Shown here piece after piece: positions 34,916-43,541 of a DNA stretch of 58,274 bases. How positions within the stretch are numbered: the first letter of the stretch is position 1; the number at the start of each line of letters is the position of its first letter. Position numbers and translations under genes: made by a program. Location of the stretch: positions 1-58,274 of the forward strand of contig NZ_QRGR01000036.1 in NCBI RefSeq assembly GCF_003367245.1, read 5' to 3'. Source of the DNA: Pontibacter diazotrophicus (lineage in GTDB: Bacteria; Bacteroidota; Bacteroidia; Cytophagales; Hymenobacteraceae). The notes below the pieces were generated by a model. The model did no database searches, was not told the DNA's origin, and saw nothing but the letters and a program-made list of their open reading frames with translations.

Positions 34916-35251
34916 GCCAGTCTGAAATGCCTTTTCTTTCCGCTGCTCTCCTTGTGGGTGTTATTGCCGCAACTGCACCTGTAACAGGTAGCCGTGAGAG
35001 GGAAGCCTCAGGCAGGAAGCGGCTGATGGCTTTGACACACTGCCCATATTTTATGTACCAGCAAACGCGAGGGCGGGAGCAGGGTGTTTGACAAGCTTTT
35101 TGATATTCAAGGTTTGCCTGCTAAACAGTTTGATTCCATTTATAGAGTACAACCATATATTACACCTTGGCTCTTTATCGCCTTCCAGGCTTAATTAACA
35201 GCACAGAGCGTGCACAAAACTTATAACCGCTGCAAATTTTACTTTTATCTA
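34916..35251. other. Gene-free stretch
   Basis: Between the PorP gene and the lipoprotein. No gene, hairpin or repeat stands out. Confidence 0.5.
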
Positions 35252-35857
35252 ATGTTGCCTTTTTTTAAGAAGCGCTGCCTTGCCGGAGCGCTCATCCTTA
35301 GCTGTGCCTTGCAGTCGTGCCAACTTATCACAGGCCAGGAGCAGGAGCCGAAAACTACCGTCTACACTATTAAGAAGGGGACTCATGACGCACTCAGGGC
35401 CTTCGCTGCAGACCCTGACTTCGTTAAGGTGCTGAGCACGGAGCGTGTGCGCTTTTCTGTCATTTTCGACAGTACTGCAGTCTATGCCACAAAGGACCCG
35501 GCTAACCAGCGGGACATGAACAAGCTGTACGGCCTTTCCGACTGCAGCAGCGACCACCACACCAACAGCGTCCGCTTCGGCTGGCGCTGGTACGGGGAGC
35601 GCCTGGAGGTGCATGCTTACACCTACAGGAACAAGGTCCGGGAATCGGCCTTTATAGGCTATGTAACACTGGGAAAACCATCCGCATGCGAAATAAGGCT
35701 GGAAGACCAGGCTTATGTGCTGACCATGGACGGAAAGTCCGTTTCCTTGCCAAGGAACTGCAACGGAAAGGGCGAGGGGTATCAGCTGTATCCTTACTTT
35801 GGAGGTGATGAGGCAGCGCCGCACGATATCACCATCTCTATTCAGGAGCTGCTGTAG
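35252..35857 (+). CDS. Lipoprotein of unknown function (about 200 aa)
   Basis: Start chosen at MLPFFKKRCLAGALILSCAL (35252), which gives a proper signal and the lipobox ALQSC. An ATG 14 codons earlier is possible. The mature part has a strand-rich middle, SVRFGWRWYGERLEVHAYTY, and LEDQAYVLTMDGKSVSLPRN near the end. I do not recognise a family. Probably attached to a membrane facing the periplasm or surface. Confidence 0.65.
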   Translation: MLPFFKKRCLAGALILSCALQSCQLITGQEQEPKTTVYTIKKGTHDALRAFAADPDFVKVLSTERVRFSVIFDSTAVYATKDPANQRDMNKLYGLSDCSSDHHTNSVRFGWRWYGERLEVHAYTYRNKVRESAFIGYVTLGKPSACEIRLEDQAYVLTMDGKSVSLPRNCNGKGEGYQLYPYFGGDEAAPHDITISIQELL

Positions 35858-36069
35858 AGCGGCTTCACCAGGTGTTCCCGGTCATTGTGTATCTCACAAC
35901 GCTCGGTGTGCATCACGCCTGGCAAGGGAAGTACAAGGCCTTGCTGTAGGGGATACCCTATGGTTTTGCATAGCAGGTTACTGCCTTGTCACAGCATTCA
36001 GCAAGGCCTGTTGAGCCTGCTCATTTTTAAGAAACTACCATTTATTATCAATTCACAGTATTTAGCCAA

Positions 36070-36471
36070 ATGAAAATCAAATCAATTCTTGCCTCTCTGG
36101 GAGTCCTGCTGATGCTCACTTCATGTGAATATTTATTTGAGGATGAAAGCCTGCAGCCCGATGGCTCTGTCCCCTATTTAGTTGTGAATGCCCCTGCCAA
36201 CAGCCAAAGCCTGAGAACAGGGGAACAGCTGCGCATTAGCGTTACTGCGTCTGATAAGGACAGTGTAAGCTATATGCGTTTTACAGTAAAGGGAGCCTCC
36301 GCTGAAACACCTTTGGTTGACTTCACGAAAGTGCTGAGAAAAAGGGTGGTGGAGTTCGACACACTGGTTTCGATGGACAATGCCAACTCCGGAACCTACT
36401 CTTTGGGGGTGGATGCCACGGACAGGAAAACTAACCGCTCTTATAAAGAGGTGTCGGTTACGGTAAAATAG
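36070..36471 (+). CDS. Small lipoprotein with one Ig-like domain
   Basis: 133 aa. MKIKSILASLGVLLMLTSCE gives a signal and the lipobox LTSC at 16-19. The rest is a single beta-sandwich-like domain (VNAPANSQSLRTGEQLRISV; GTYSLGVDATDRKTNRSYKE), similar to domains in other Bacteroidota surface lipoproteins. Role unknown. Confidence 0.7.
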   Translation: MKIKSILASLGVLLMLTSCEYLFEDESLQPDGSVPYLVVNAPANSQSLRTGEQLRISVTASDKDSVSYMRFTVKGASAETPLVDFTKVLRKRVVEFDTLVSMDNANSGTYSLGVDATDRKTNRSYKEVSVTVK

Positions 36472-36754
36472 CCTCAGCGTTATGGAAGCAAGGAAAGGGC
36501 GGCCGGAGTGGGCCTGCCTTTTCCTATATGGCATGGAGAGTTGCAGGAGCTGTCTCTGGGATAAAAGGAGCCTCTGCAAACAGTCAGGCTGGCATACGCC
36601 TTCCTGCTCTCGCTGCTGGAGGATGCACTCAGGGAGAAAAGGAACCAGCTGCTGCGCGTAAAGAAGGCGTTATCATACCATGCCTTTTTCTCTCTTTCCA
36701 CTAGTGAATATCATTCTAAAGGCTCTATATTTAAGGCAGTTAATATAGTAAAAA

Positions 36755-36826
36755 ATGAACTATCTGCGCCTAGCACCTTTCCTGTTCTTCCTTATCCTGT
36801 TTTCCTGCAAAGATGCGGCGCCGGCA
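36755..36826 (+). pseudogene. Lipoprotein signal peptide fragment joined to an IS5 remnant
   Basis: From the ATG at 36755: MNYLRLAPFLFFLILFSCKD, then AAPAQRS. This is a full lipoprotein signal with the lipobox ILFSC. The frame then enters IS5-derived DNA and soon stops. The rest of the lipoprotein gene is gone. Confidence 0.5.
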
Positions 36827-37508
36827 CAAAGGAGTGCTTTGGGGGCAGGCGCATTAGCTGGCAAGGGGTGTACCATCACTTCAAGAAGTGGGCAACTGAC
36901 GGCAGCCTGCGAAAAGCCTGGATAGCGCTCCTGAAAAGCCAGCGCAGGCTGTTGAACCTGTCGTGCGTGCAGTTGGACGGGAGCCAGACCATCTGCAAGA
37001 ACGGCGGGGAGTGCATTGGCTACCAAACCAGGAAAGCGGCCAAAAGCTGCAACAGTCTGTTTCTGGCTGATAGGAAGGGGCTCCTGCTGGCTTGTAGCCA
37101 ACCTGTGTCAGGGGCCCATCATGACTTGTTCGAGATAGAGCGGGTGTTCAAGGAATTGTGCGGCCTGCTCCAGGAAGCAGGCATCGAAACGGAGGGATTG
37201 TTTCTCAATGCTGATGCGGGTTTTGACTCTGGGGGCTTCAGGGGCCTGTGCTCAGAGATGAGCATAGAGGCTAACATTGCTTTCAATCCAAGAAACGGGC
37301 GAGCGGACGGGGAGTATGTCTATTTTGATGAAGAGCTTTTCAAGTGCAGAGTAGTGATTGAGCATGCCAATGCCTGGCTGGATAGCTTTAAGGCCTTGCT
37401 CATACGTTTTGAAACGAAAGCTCAGCACTGGCAGGCCCTACATTGGCTGGCATTTATTGTGAAGTTTGTCCGAAAAATCAACAAAAAACTAAAACACTAA
37501 ACAGCTTC
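36827..37508 (+). pseudogene. IS5-family (IS1031-like) transposase, 5' end lost
   Basis: Begins mid-gene with CFGGRRISWQGVYHHFKKWA, then VQLDGSQTICKNGGECIGYQ, NADAGFDSGGFRGL and the C-terminal RVVIEHANAWLDSFKALLIR, typical of IS5 DDE transposases. About 60-80 N-terminal residues and the left end are missing. The right end after the stop reads CTAAACAGCTTC, close to the MITE end CAAAACAGCCTC at 41941. Inactive remnant. Confidence 0.75.
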
Positions 37509-37529
37509 GAGATAAGCTGACAGCAGTTC

Positions 37530-37563
37530 CCACTTTAGATAAAAGTAAAAGTGGCTATCTTTG
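37530..37563 (+). promoter_or_regulatory. Promoter of the first STAS-like gene with inverted repeat
   Basis: TATCTTTG at 37556-37563 fits TAnnTTTG. CCACTTT (37530-37536) and AAAGTGG (37548-37554) form an inverted repeat with an 11-base spacer directly upstream, the same layout as at 31410-31452 but with a different sequence. Confidence 0.5.
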
Positions 37564-37613
37564 CTCATAATTAGCTTCACTTACACAAGCAAACAAACAG
37601 CATCAGTTAGACT

Positions 37614-38018
37614 ATGAATATTTTTCATAATAGCTTCATAAAACTGGACTACGAGCCTACTACAGATGTTCTGTCTGTTAACATGCCAACTGTTAATGTT
37701 GTTAACATGTCCGAGGTAAAGCATACCTTAGAAATCATTGTGGAGCATGTAAGAAGCTATGATGTTAAAAGGCTCCTGGTAGATGCGAGGAAAACAGAGA
37801 TAGAAATTGATGAAGATATCTACACAGCCATAGTTTCAGAATTCAGCCGCAGCCTGATGGCGACTCGTCTTCAGAAGGTGGCTCGAATTGTCTCATCCAG
37901 TACAGTAAGGGAAAATGTTGTGAAGAAAGTTTATGGCGAAAACAAGCTTACCTTAGAGTTTAAGAACTTTACAGATATTGCTCCTGCCATGGAGTGGCTC
38001 GTGCAGCGAGAGAGATAA
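37614..38018 (+). CDS. STAS/SpoIIAA-like protein, group A
   Basis: 134 aa. Reads HNSFIKLDYEPTTDVLSVNM, then EIIVEHVRSYDVKRLLVDAR and LMATRLQKVARIVSSSTVRE, ending with a FTDIAPAMEWL helix. This alternating strand/helix plan with a late A-EWL is that of SpoIIAA-like/STAS regulators (PF11964-like). No phosphorylatable Ser at a classical SpoIIAA position is evident. Close paralog of 46545-46979; a broken paralog is at 42774-42885. It may relay signals by partner switching; this is inference. Confidence 0.65.
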   Translation: MNIFHNSFIKLDYEPTTDVLSVNMPTVNVVNMSEVKHTLEIIVEHVRSYDVKRLLVDARKTEIEIDEDIYTAIVSEFSRSLMATRLQKVARIVSSSTVRENVVKKVYGENKLTLEFKNFTDIAPAMEWLVQRER

Positions 38019-38197
38019 TATTTTTGTAGTTCTCCATCTACAAAATAGTGAACCTGCTGAACAAAATCTTGAAGTATATTTTCATTTAGATTCCGCATAT
38101 ACAATGCCTTACATTCTGGGTCTTCTTAATGAAAGAAAAAAACTTAAAACTTCTTATTGGAAGCCCTAATGAACCAGAAAAGCTCCCAACATTTCTG

Positions 38198-38205
38198 TAA
38201 ATTTG
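38198..38205 (+). promoter_or_regulatory. Candidate -7 box of the PAS gene
   Basis: TAAATTTG matches TAnnTTTG, about 148 bases before the ATG at 38353. No clear -33 box. Confidence 0.35.
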
Positions 38206-38352
38206 CACCCTTAACGTCAGTGTTTTATAGTACTTTAACAGGCAAAAACAATATTTAAAGCTCTTATACTGCCTATTAATTGTATAGTAATCATTTTTCC
38301 CAGATATTAGTATCCCACTGAATTATTTTAAACTGCTCTACATAAAACTGTA

Positions 38353-39597
38353 ATGGATTCATACAAGCTACTGGTCAACCTGCCAGACACAGTGGTATTT
38401 CTGTCACCCGAACTGAAAATACTTGATGCTACAGACGACTACCTGAAAGCAATGGTTTATACAAGGGAGGAACTGGTCGGGAAAGAGTTCCTTTCCTTGT
38501 TTCCAGATAACCCTCCCAAACCTGATTTTAAAAACAGGCAGTTGCTGCTCGACTCCCTAACAAGAGCCATACAGAGCAAAAAGCCCGACCATCTACCTGC
38601 CCGCCACTACACCATTCCCTCTCCAGAGTCACAGGGGGGAGGCTTTACTGAACGGTATTGGGAGGCTGTGCATAAGCCCGTGTTGGACAAGAATGGTGAT
38701 GTGGAGTATGTTATACACAAAACAACCGATGTGACACAGCGGAAGGCTGCCAGAGATGCGGCAGAGTGGGAAGAATCCAAATATATGTTCATGATGAACG
38801 CACTGCCGCAGCTTATCTTCACCGCTGATGCCACAGGCAAAGTCACCTTCTTCAACAAGCGATTCTATGAGTACACAGGTGCAAGACCTGAGGTACTGGA
38901 AGAGCATGGATGGCAGCATGTCGTACACCCTGACGACCTGCCGAAAATGGAAGGAAAAGTGGAAGAAGCATTAAGGAACGGTACCGAGCTTCAGGCGGAG
39001 TTAAGACTCCGTAGCAGCAGAGGCAACTACCGCTGGTTCATCACCCGATGCGTTCCGATGCGAGACGAACAAGGCAACGTCCTGATGTGGGTGGGAAGTG
39101 CAGTGGATATCCACGACACACGCCAATTGGTGTATGAACTCGAAGAGTCGTATGAGAAGATGGTGGAACTCTCCGAGCAGTTGCAGCAGGCTTACGTCAA
39201 GGCAGAGGCGGAGCGAAAGGTGCTTCAGCAGTTGAACATGAAAGCTCCCGTATTCTTCTGTGTACTGAGAGGACCTGAGCATCGCTACGAGCTGGTCAAC
39301 GAGAAGTACCAGAAACTGATGCCAAATAAGCACTTGATTGGCAAATCGGTTGCGGAGGCGTTGCCAGAGGTGGCTGAGCAGGGCTTTGTCGGGATTCTGG
39401 ACGAGGTATACGCCACTGGAAAGGACTATGTGGCGGAGAACATCCCCGTGATGATAGACCGCTATGACATGGGCATGCCTGAGCAGATGCACCTGACTTT
39501 CATCTATCAGGCAATTTATAACGAGAACCAGAAGATAACAGGTATCATGGTCTGCGGTTATGACATGGCTGAGAAGGGTAGCCTAACAAGCAGGTAG
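38353..39597 (+). CDS. Three-PAS protein without a kinase domain
   Basis: 414 aa. PAS 1 at about 5-130 (VVFLSPELKILDATDDYLKA), PAS 2 at about 145-265 (LPQLIFTADATGKVTFFNKR, with a PAC RWFITRCVPMRDEQGNVLMW), a coiled coil at about 270-300, and PAS 3 at about 300-405 (FFCVLRGPEHRYELVNEKYQ). It ends in GIMVCGYDMAEKGSLTSR, where related proteins continue into a histidine kinase. It is either truncated or an adaptor that works with the kinases nearby. The PAS 1 and PAS 3 types match those in the large kinase at 51607-54123. Confidence 0.75.
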   Translation: MDSYKLLVNLPDTVVFLSPELKILDATDDYLKAMVYTREELVGKEFLSLFPDNPPKPDFKNRQLLLDSLTRAIQSKKPDHLPARHYTIPSPESQGGGFTERYWEAVHKPVLDKNGDVEYVIHKTTDVTQRKAARDAAEWEESKYMFMMNALPQLIFTADATGKVTFFNKRFYEYTGARPEVLEEHGWQHVVHPDDLPKMEGKVEEALRNGTELQAELRLRSSRGNYRWFITRCVPMRDEQGNVLMWVGSAVDIHDTRQLVYELEESYEKMVELSEQLQQAYVKAEAERKVLQQLNMKAPVFFCVLRGPEHRYELVNEKYQKLMPNKHLIGKSVAEALPEVAEQGFVGILDEVYATGKDYVAENIPVMIDRYDMGMPEQMHLTFIYQAIYNENQKITGIMVCGYDMAEKGSLTSR

Positions 39598-39662
39598 AAA
39601 TTGGCAGAAGAGAGAACAGTATCAATAAATAATGCCGCAGACATGCCCCACAATAAGCCTAT

Positions 39663-40010
39663 ATGGAATTAGCCAGACTGGATTTCCAGCAACTCAGGAT
39701 AAAGCACTTCGCCTTTAAATCGAAGGTGCGTTCTGTCCTTCATGGGGGAAACTATGACAAGGGCTATTTCCAGAGCAATAACCCCGTGACGCAGTGGTTC
39801 GTCTCCACGGGCAATGTCACGTACAGTAACGACACAGAGTTGGAACAGCTTAGGCGTCTTCACAGGGAGTTTTCCTATCTTGCCGATAAAGTGGTAGAAG
39901 CTTACAGAAGCGACTTGTTTGACCAGGCGCAAATAGGCTTTGAGAAGCTGATTGAAATATCTGAAATGTTTCTCAGCAGGCTCTCTGACCTTGAATTGAA
40001 ATACTCCTAA
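39663..40010 (+). CDS. CZB-like four-helix protein
   Basis: 115 aa. LRIKHFAFKSKVRSVLHGG, then YFQSNNPVTQWFVSTGNVTY and LHREFSYLADKVVEAY follow the chemoreceptor zinc-binding (CZB) plan H...(C)xxxxW...HxxxH. His at KHF and at LHREF remain; the usual Cys of CxLGkW appears to be Asn or Pro here. CZB domains bind zinc and sense hypochlorous acid or zinc levels in chemoreceptors and cyclases. Here it is free-standing, 65 bases after the PAS protein, so both may be co-expressed. Confidence 0.55.
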   Translation: MELARLDFQQLRIKHFAFKSKVRSVLHGGNYDKGYFQSNNPVTQWFVSTGNVTYSNDTELEQLRRLHREFSYLADKVVEAYRSDLFDQAQIGFEKLIEISEMFLSRLSDLELKYS

Positions 40011-40049
40011 GCCTGTTACAGCTTGTTACAAATTCATTTTACCCACCCT

Positions 40050-40145
40050 ATGGAGAAGGTGAAATTTAAGGAAGACAGGATGCATGGCTCTATGTTCGTT
40101 TTACTTAATCGCTTTGTAGAGAAACATTACTGTATTTGGGGATAA
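40050..40145 (+). pseudogene. H-NOX N-terminal fragment (31 aa)
   Basis: MEKVKFKEDRMHGSMFVLLN then RFVEKHYCIWG and stop. It matches the first 33 residues of the two intact H-NOX genes (MHGS-F-LL-RFVE). The rest is gone. Confidence 0.7.
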
Positions 40146-40199
40146 GCCTACTTCCATTTCATATGTTTGTGAGTAGAAAACTTCACTTTTACAGTACCA

Positions 40200-40312
40200 A
40201 ATAAACGTTCGAATGTTTGGTTGACTTTTACAGGAGAGGTTGGTTAGCAGCAGAAGCGGAAAAGCGTGGTTTGGGCGAGGTCATATTATTTTGGGGGAGT
40301 ATTATGTAATAG
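40200..40312. repeat. Conserved non-coding segment, copy 1 (pair with 45466-45575)
   Basis: ATAAACGTTCGAATGTTTGG then GAGAGGTTGG.TAGCAGCAG, AAAAGCGT and TTTTGGGGGAG are shared in order with 45466-45575, where the segment lies upstream of an H-NOX gene. It includes the palindrome AAC.TTCGAA.GTT (40204-40217). Confidence 0.6.
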
Positions 40313-40406
40313 ACACTACATAATCTTACAGGTTACCATTCACAGTCTGAATAAAAACAGACAGATGCAAGGTTTACTTTCGCTGCCGATGTAATACGCT
40401 CTTTGC

Positions 40407-40628
40407 TCAAAGTTGCTCCTTTTGCCTGATTCCTGCATTAGTGAGTATAGCATAGTACTCTCTTGTTGTGATTTCACAAACCGATTCTCCGCAAATACAA
40501 AAGATGGTGTCCATGCATCTGTTATCTGCAATAACAAGTGCTTCTCCCTCACTGCTGGCTTTGACTGCAACCCATGTCTTTGCCGAACTATGAGAAAGCG
40601 TAAGCATAACCTTGAAGTATGTTTCCAT
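40407..40628 (-). CDS. Hypothetical protein (73 aa)
   Basis: Start chosen at the ATG at 40628: METYFKVMLTLSHSSAKTWV, then VKASSEGEALVIADNRCMDT and CEITTREYYAILTNAGIRQK. A start 31 codons upstream is possible but gives an unlikely Cys/Thr-rich extension. Small alpha/beta protein, no family known to me. Confidence 0.5.
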   Translation of the reverse strand: METYFKVMLTLSHSSAKTWVAVKASSEGEALVIADNRCMDTIFCICGESVCEITTREYYAILTNAGIRQKEQL

Positions 40629-40748
40629 AGTAGAAAAGTAGAATGTGGTATGTATTAAACAAGTAAGGTTAGCAGTGAACACCACTAAGCATTTTCGACA
40701 AAACTTTGCTGCCTGTACCAAGGATGGTAGGTTACACTAATGGTATAC

Positions 40749-41084
40749 CTACTTAGGCAGAACGATGTAATACTCTTCCTGAATAAATGTAAAGGAGTTA
40801 TTTTTTAATGCATCCACATCCGCACACAGGTTGTGATGCAGGTGGCGAATAAGATAGGAGCTAACACTTAGTTCGTGAAGGTATGAGCAGAGTTCGTCAA
40901 GCCTTTCCAGATAATCTTTGTCACTGCCTGATACTGGCATGTTTACGTCCAGAAACCTTTCTATAGTAACCAGTTCTGGGAAATAAGCCTTATGCATGGC
41001 TATGGTAGCATAAAGTTTTCCAACTATGATGTTGAATTTTTCCTTTGTACCACCACTATCAGGCATTTGTAATACTTTAGGCAT
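40749..41084 (-). CDS. Hypothetical helical protein (111 aa)
   Basis: Reads MPKVLQMPDSGGTKEKFNII, then KLYATIAMHKAYFPELVTIE and DYLERLDELCSYLHELSVSS, ending EEYYIVLPK. Mostly helix, with two His-containing helices (RHLHHNLCADVD). No recognised family. It belongs with the signalling genes by position only. Confidence 0.5.
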   Translation of the reverse strand: MPKVLQMPDSGGTKEKFNIIVGKLYATIAMHKAYFPELVTIERFLDVNMPVSGSDKDYLERLDELCSYLHELSVSSYLIRHLHHNLCADVDALKNNSFTFIQEEYYIVLPK

Positions 41085-41646
41085 CGTTGCTTTGTTTGCA
41101 TCGACTTACAGCGCACAGATACAAGCTATGGTACAGGTAGGCTAAAATCAATCGGTTAACATATACACCTTGTCTGTTTATTGTAAGTTTAGCTATAGCC
41201 AGGAAGGTTTGAGATGAAAATACAAAAATCTATGGTGAATAGTTCGTACTACACGCAAAAAATACTTAGAATGATTATAAGTATTTTTAACATACTGTAT
41301 AAGTATTTTTTATATACTATTGTAAATATTTAAACACCCAACACGGAGCAGCAGAACGGTATGGGCAAGAGAACTGCTACGCAGGCTCTTTATTCAGAGA
41401 CAGGAAAGAGGGTTTGCTTGTACGATGATGTGATGGTTTATCCAGCGGAGGTGTAAGCTCAACTAATGACTATTATACATTAATACTCAACAGTGATGTA
41501 AACACTGCTGTGATGGCTCAATGGCTGGCAGAAAGAGGCAGGAGTGAAAGGAATACACTTAATCGGGTGAGGGCAGAATGTATTGAAGATCGGAAGAATA
41601 GTTAAAGCTCTGTCGGCTCAATACAAATCTAAAGAATAATAACATC
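41085..41646. other. AT-rich gene-poor stretch
   Basis: Contains the repeated string ATAAGTATTTTT around 41278-41310 and two very short frames (MGKRTATQALYSETGKRVCL at 41361, MAQWLAERGRSERN at about 41513) that look like gene debris. No complete gene is supported. Confidence 0.45.
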
Positions 41647-42040
41647 TTAATGTATAATACTTCTTAGCAACACTTGTAACTGTGCAGGGTGCTTTTCATT
41701 CATTATCTTGATAAGATACATCATCACCTCTTCATCACTTTTATTCAATTCATACTTGAAATCTAAAAGTTTATAGAATGCTTTATGATCATTCTCTCTC
41801 AGAGGCTGTTTTGATTTTATATAAAAATGCTTTTTTAACAGAAGAAAAAAACTTGAAACGCTAAAATCAGCTTATATAAGTACTTTCTTGAATTTCAATA
41901 ATAGTCACTTAAAGGCACTTGTAAAGCAATAATAACAAATCAAAACAGCCTCTCAGATAAGTATTAAAGATGTAGTATAACCTTAATGCATCAGGTGCTA
42001 ACAATTGCACGTTAAGATTTGTGGAAACAGCAGTAGTCAT
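41647..42040 (-). pseudogene. Small gene split by a MITE (79 aa when repaired)
   Basis: From the ATG at 42040: MTTAVSTNLNVQLLAPDALR and LYYIFNTYL, then the 151-bp element, then RENDHKAFYKLLDFKYELNK, EEVMMYLIKIMNEKHPAQLQ and VLLRSIIH with a stop at 41647. Removing the element plus one copy of its 3-bp target repeat leaves 240 bases, exactly 79 codons and a stop, with no other defect. The ancestral protein was a small helical one; no family is recognised. Confidence 0.8.
41802..41952. mobile_element. MITE, 151 bp, with 16-bp terminal repeats and TCA duplication
   Basis: Ends GAGGCTGTTTTGATTT (41802-41817) and AAATCAAAACAGCCTC (41937-41952) are perfect inverted repeats, flanked on both sides by TCA. 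No coding capacity. End sequence and a TNA-type 3-bp duplication fit mobilisation by an IS5/IS1031-type transposase; a remnant of one with a similar end lies at 36827-37508. Confidence 0.85.
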
Positions 42041-42315
42041 GCAGTTGATATTATAGCCTTGTATTTAAATATATTATTTTATTTATTTTTTAAAAAGGAA
42101 TAACCCAAAGAATATATTTAGAGATTACTAATAGCAGGCGCAAATTAGCTAATAAGCAGTTTTCCGAGTCTGGTGAAAGGCAAGATGTATCGAAGTTTTG
42201 CTTTATATTATACACTCTCACAACCTACACCCTCCTAAAAGGGCTGTTTACTCACCCATTCCATCTATTCAAGCAGTTTCCTTCCTTTTATAACATAGTA
42301 TATCTGTATTCCTAA

Positions 42316-42771
42316 ATGCAGAATTTCACGAACTATAGGTCCTGCCATGTGGAAAACAGCGCCAATAGGGTCCAAAGCAGGTGGCTTACCAGTGTTGACA
42401 GCGAAATGTACAGAGAGGGCATGCTGCACTTGTACGGGCACATAAAGCAGCATCATTTAAGCCTCTGGCTCTACGATGCCTCTAAGTTCTCGACACCTAA
42501 CATGAGTGATCAGAAATGGTCGGTGGAGGTGCTTGCCCCACTGCTCGCAGGAACCAGCCTCCGAAGGATTGCAGTGATCATGTCACAGGACGTTTTTCTG
42601 CAAACAGTGGCAGAGCAGGTGCGCAGGAATTCAATGGCAGTTTTCAAGGGCAGCATCAAGATGAAAAACTTCTTCGATCAGGATAGTGCTGCGGAGTGGC
42701 TGTTGGCAAAAAACCACAGTTTCACTCCTATCCCCGAGGATGCTATCCACAGGCAACGCCAGCATGCCTGA
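42316..42771 (+). CDS. STAS/SpoIIAA-like protein, group B
   Basis: 151 aa. Reads VQSRWLTSVDSEMYREGMLH, then LSLWLYDASKFSTPNMSDQK, ALAGTSLRRIAVIMSQDVF-like segments and DSAAEWLLAKN near the end. It shares the group B layout with 44931-45386 and 48294-48710: a conserved D or N after the second strand, a W about 10-15 residues later, P-L/M before an AGL/GTSLR turn, and a final A-(E/S)WL helix. A two-component partner role is inferred from the neighbours. Confidence 0.55.
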   Translation: MQNFTNYRSCHVENSANRVQSRWLTSVDSEMYREGMLHLYGHIKQHHLSLWLYDASKFSTPNMSDQKWSVEVLAPLLAGTSLRRIAVIMSQDVFLQTVAEQVRRNSMAVFKGSIKMKNFFDQDSAAEWLLAKNHSFTPIPEDAIHRQRQHA

Positions 42772-42773
42772 GC

Positions 42774-42885
42774 ATGGTCGTGGAGCATACGTCATGGGAA
42801 AAAGCTTCTGGTGGTCGCAAGGAAAATAGACTTTAAGGCGAGTCAATACCTGTTCTGCCTCACAGATAACTTCAAGAGAGGCTAA
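42774..42885 (+). pseudogene. STAS group A remnant
   Basis: MVVEHTSWEK, a frame slip, then LLVVARKIDFKASQYLFCLT and DNFKRG with a stop at 42885. This corresponds to IVEHVRSYDVKRLLVDARKT and the following residues of the group A proteins. Both ends of the gene are gone. Confidence 0.6.
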
Positions 42886-43166
42886 ATACCTGTCTCCTTC
42901 AATTTACTTTCAAAGTCTCTGCACAGCATCAGCGTTGCTGACAGACCAGCAGTTTCGGAAATCCTGAAATGCATGACTAAGTCAGGGTTTTCAATGCTCT
43001 GATAGTAGTAGGAGCTTAGCCCTATGTTTGGCAGTTCAGTAACAGTTATCTCCCTAAAGTTGCTGCTGAAATAATCTACCGACATGGACTTTACGACACC
43101 GCTGGCTTGGTACCTGATCTCATCGCTTTCCAACAGGGGCGCAATTCTTCCTTTGAACTTTTCCAT
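42882..43166 (-). CDS. Hypothetical protein (94 aa)
   Basis: Reads MEKFKGRIAPLLESDEIRYQ, then YFSSNFREITVTELPNIGLS and LVMHFRISETAGLSATLMLC. Alpha/beta, soluble, no family recognised. Its stop overlaps the STAS remnant on the other strand by four bases. Confidence 0.5.
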   Translation of the reverse strand: MEKFKGRIAPLLESDEIRYQASGVVKSMSVDYFSSNFREITVTELPNIGLSSYYYQSIENPDLVMHFRISETAGLSATLMLCRDFESKLKETGI

Positions 43167-43339
43167 CTTATCGAAATAAATGAAAAAAAATCAAAAACAC
43201 TACTGCCGCAAATAGTCGCCCCACAGGAAACGTGACTGTTTCAGTATAAAATGAGCATTTTAAGTATTTCCCCGATGCAGATTAAGAACTAATCCCGTTA
43301 CACACCACCGCTTACTCCCTTGATTTTACCCATGGTTTT

Positions 43340-43520
43340 ATGAATGATTATATCAAGCCGTTGGATGTGCGCAAGCAAGGTGAGCCAGTGCCTCCTCTAC
43401 CTCGACCACATGTCGAGGCAGGATACCGAGATAGGGGGAGACAGTGTAGACATCAGAAGAAAGCTACAGGGCAGGCTAACCGAGCTAAGAAGGGAAGGGA
43501 GAAGACAATGTGAGGTGCCA
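43340..43520 (+). pseudogene. Small coiled-coil gene remnant, copy 1
   Basis: MNDYIKPLDVRKQ in one frame and VSQCLLYLDHMSRQDTEIGG, then IRRKLQGRLTELRREGRRQ in the next. Matches the remnant at 49272-49459 (YIRGLDVGKLSANEAGQCLL, KEKLKERLAELNQK). In both places it lies just before the 3' end of a PAS kinase on the other strand. Confidence 0.55.
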
Positions 43521-43541
43521 GTTGACGCAGCTTTCCTCCAT

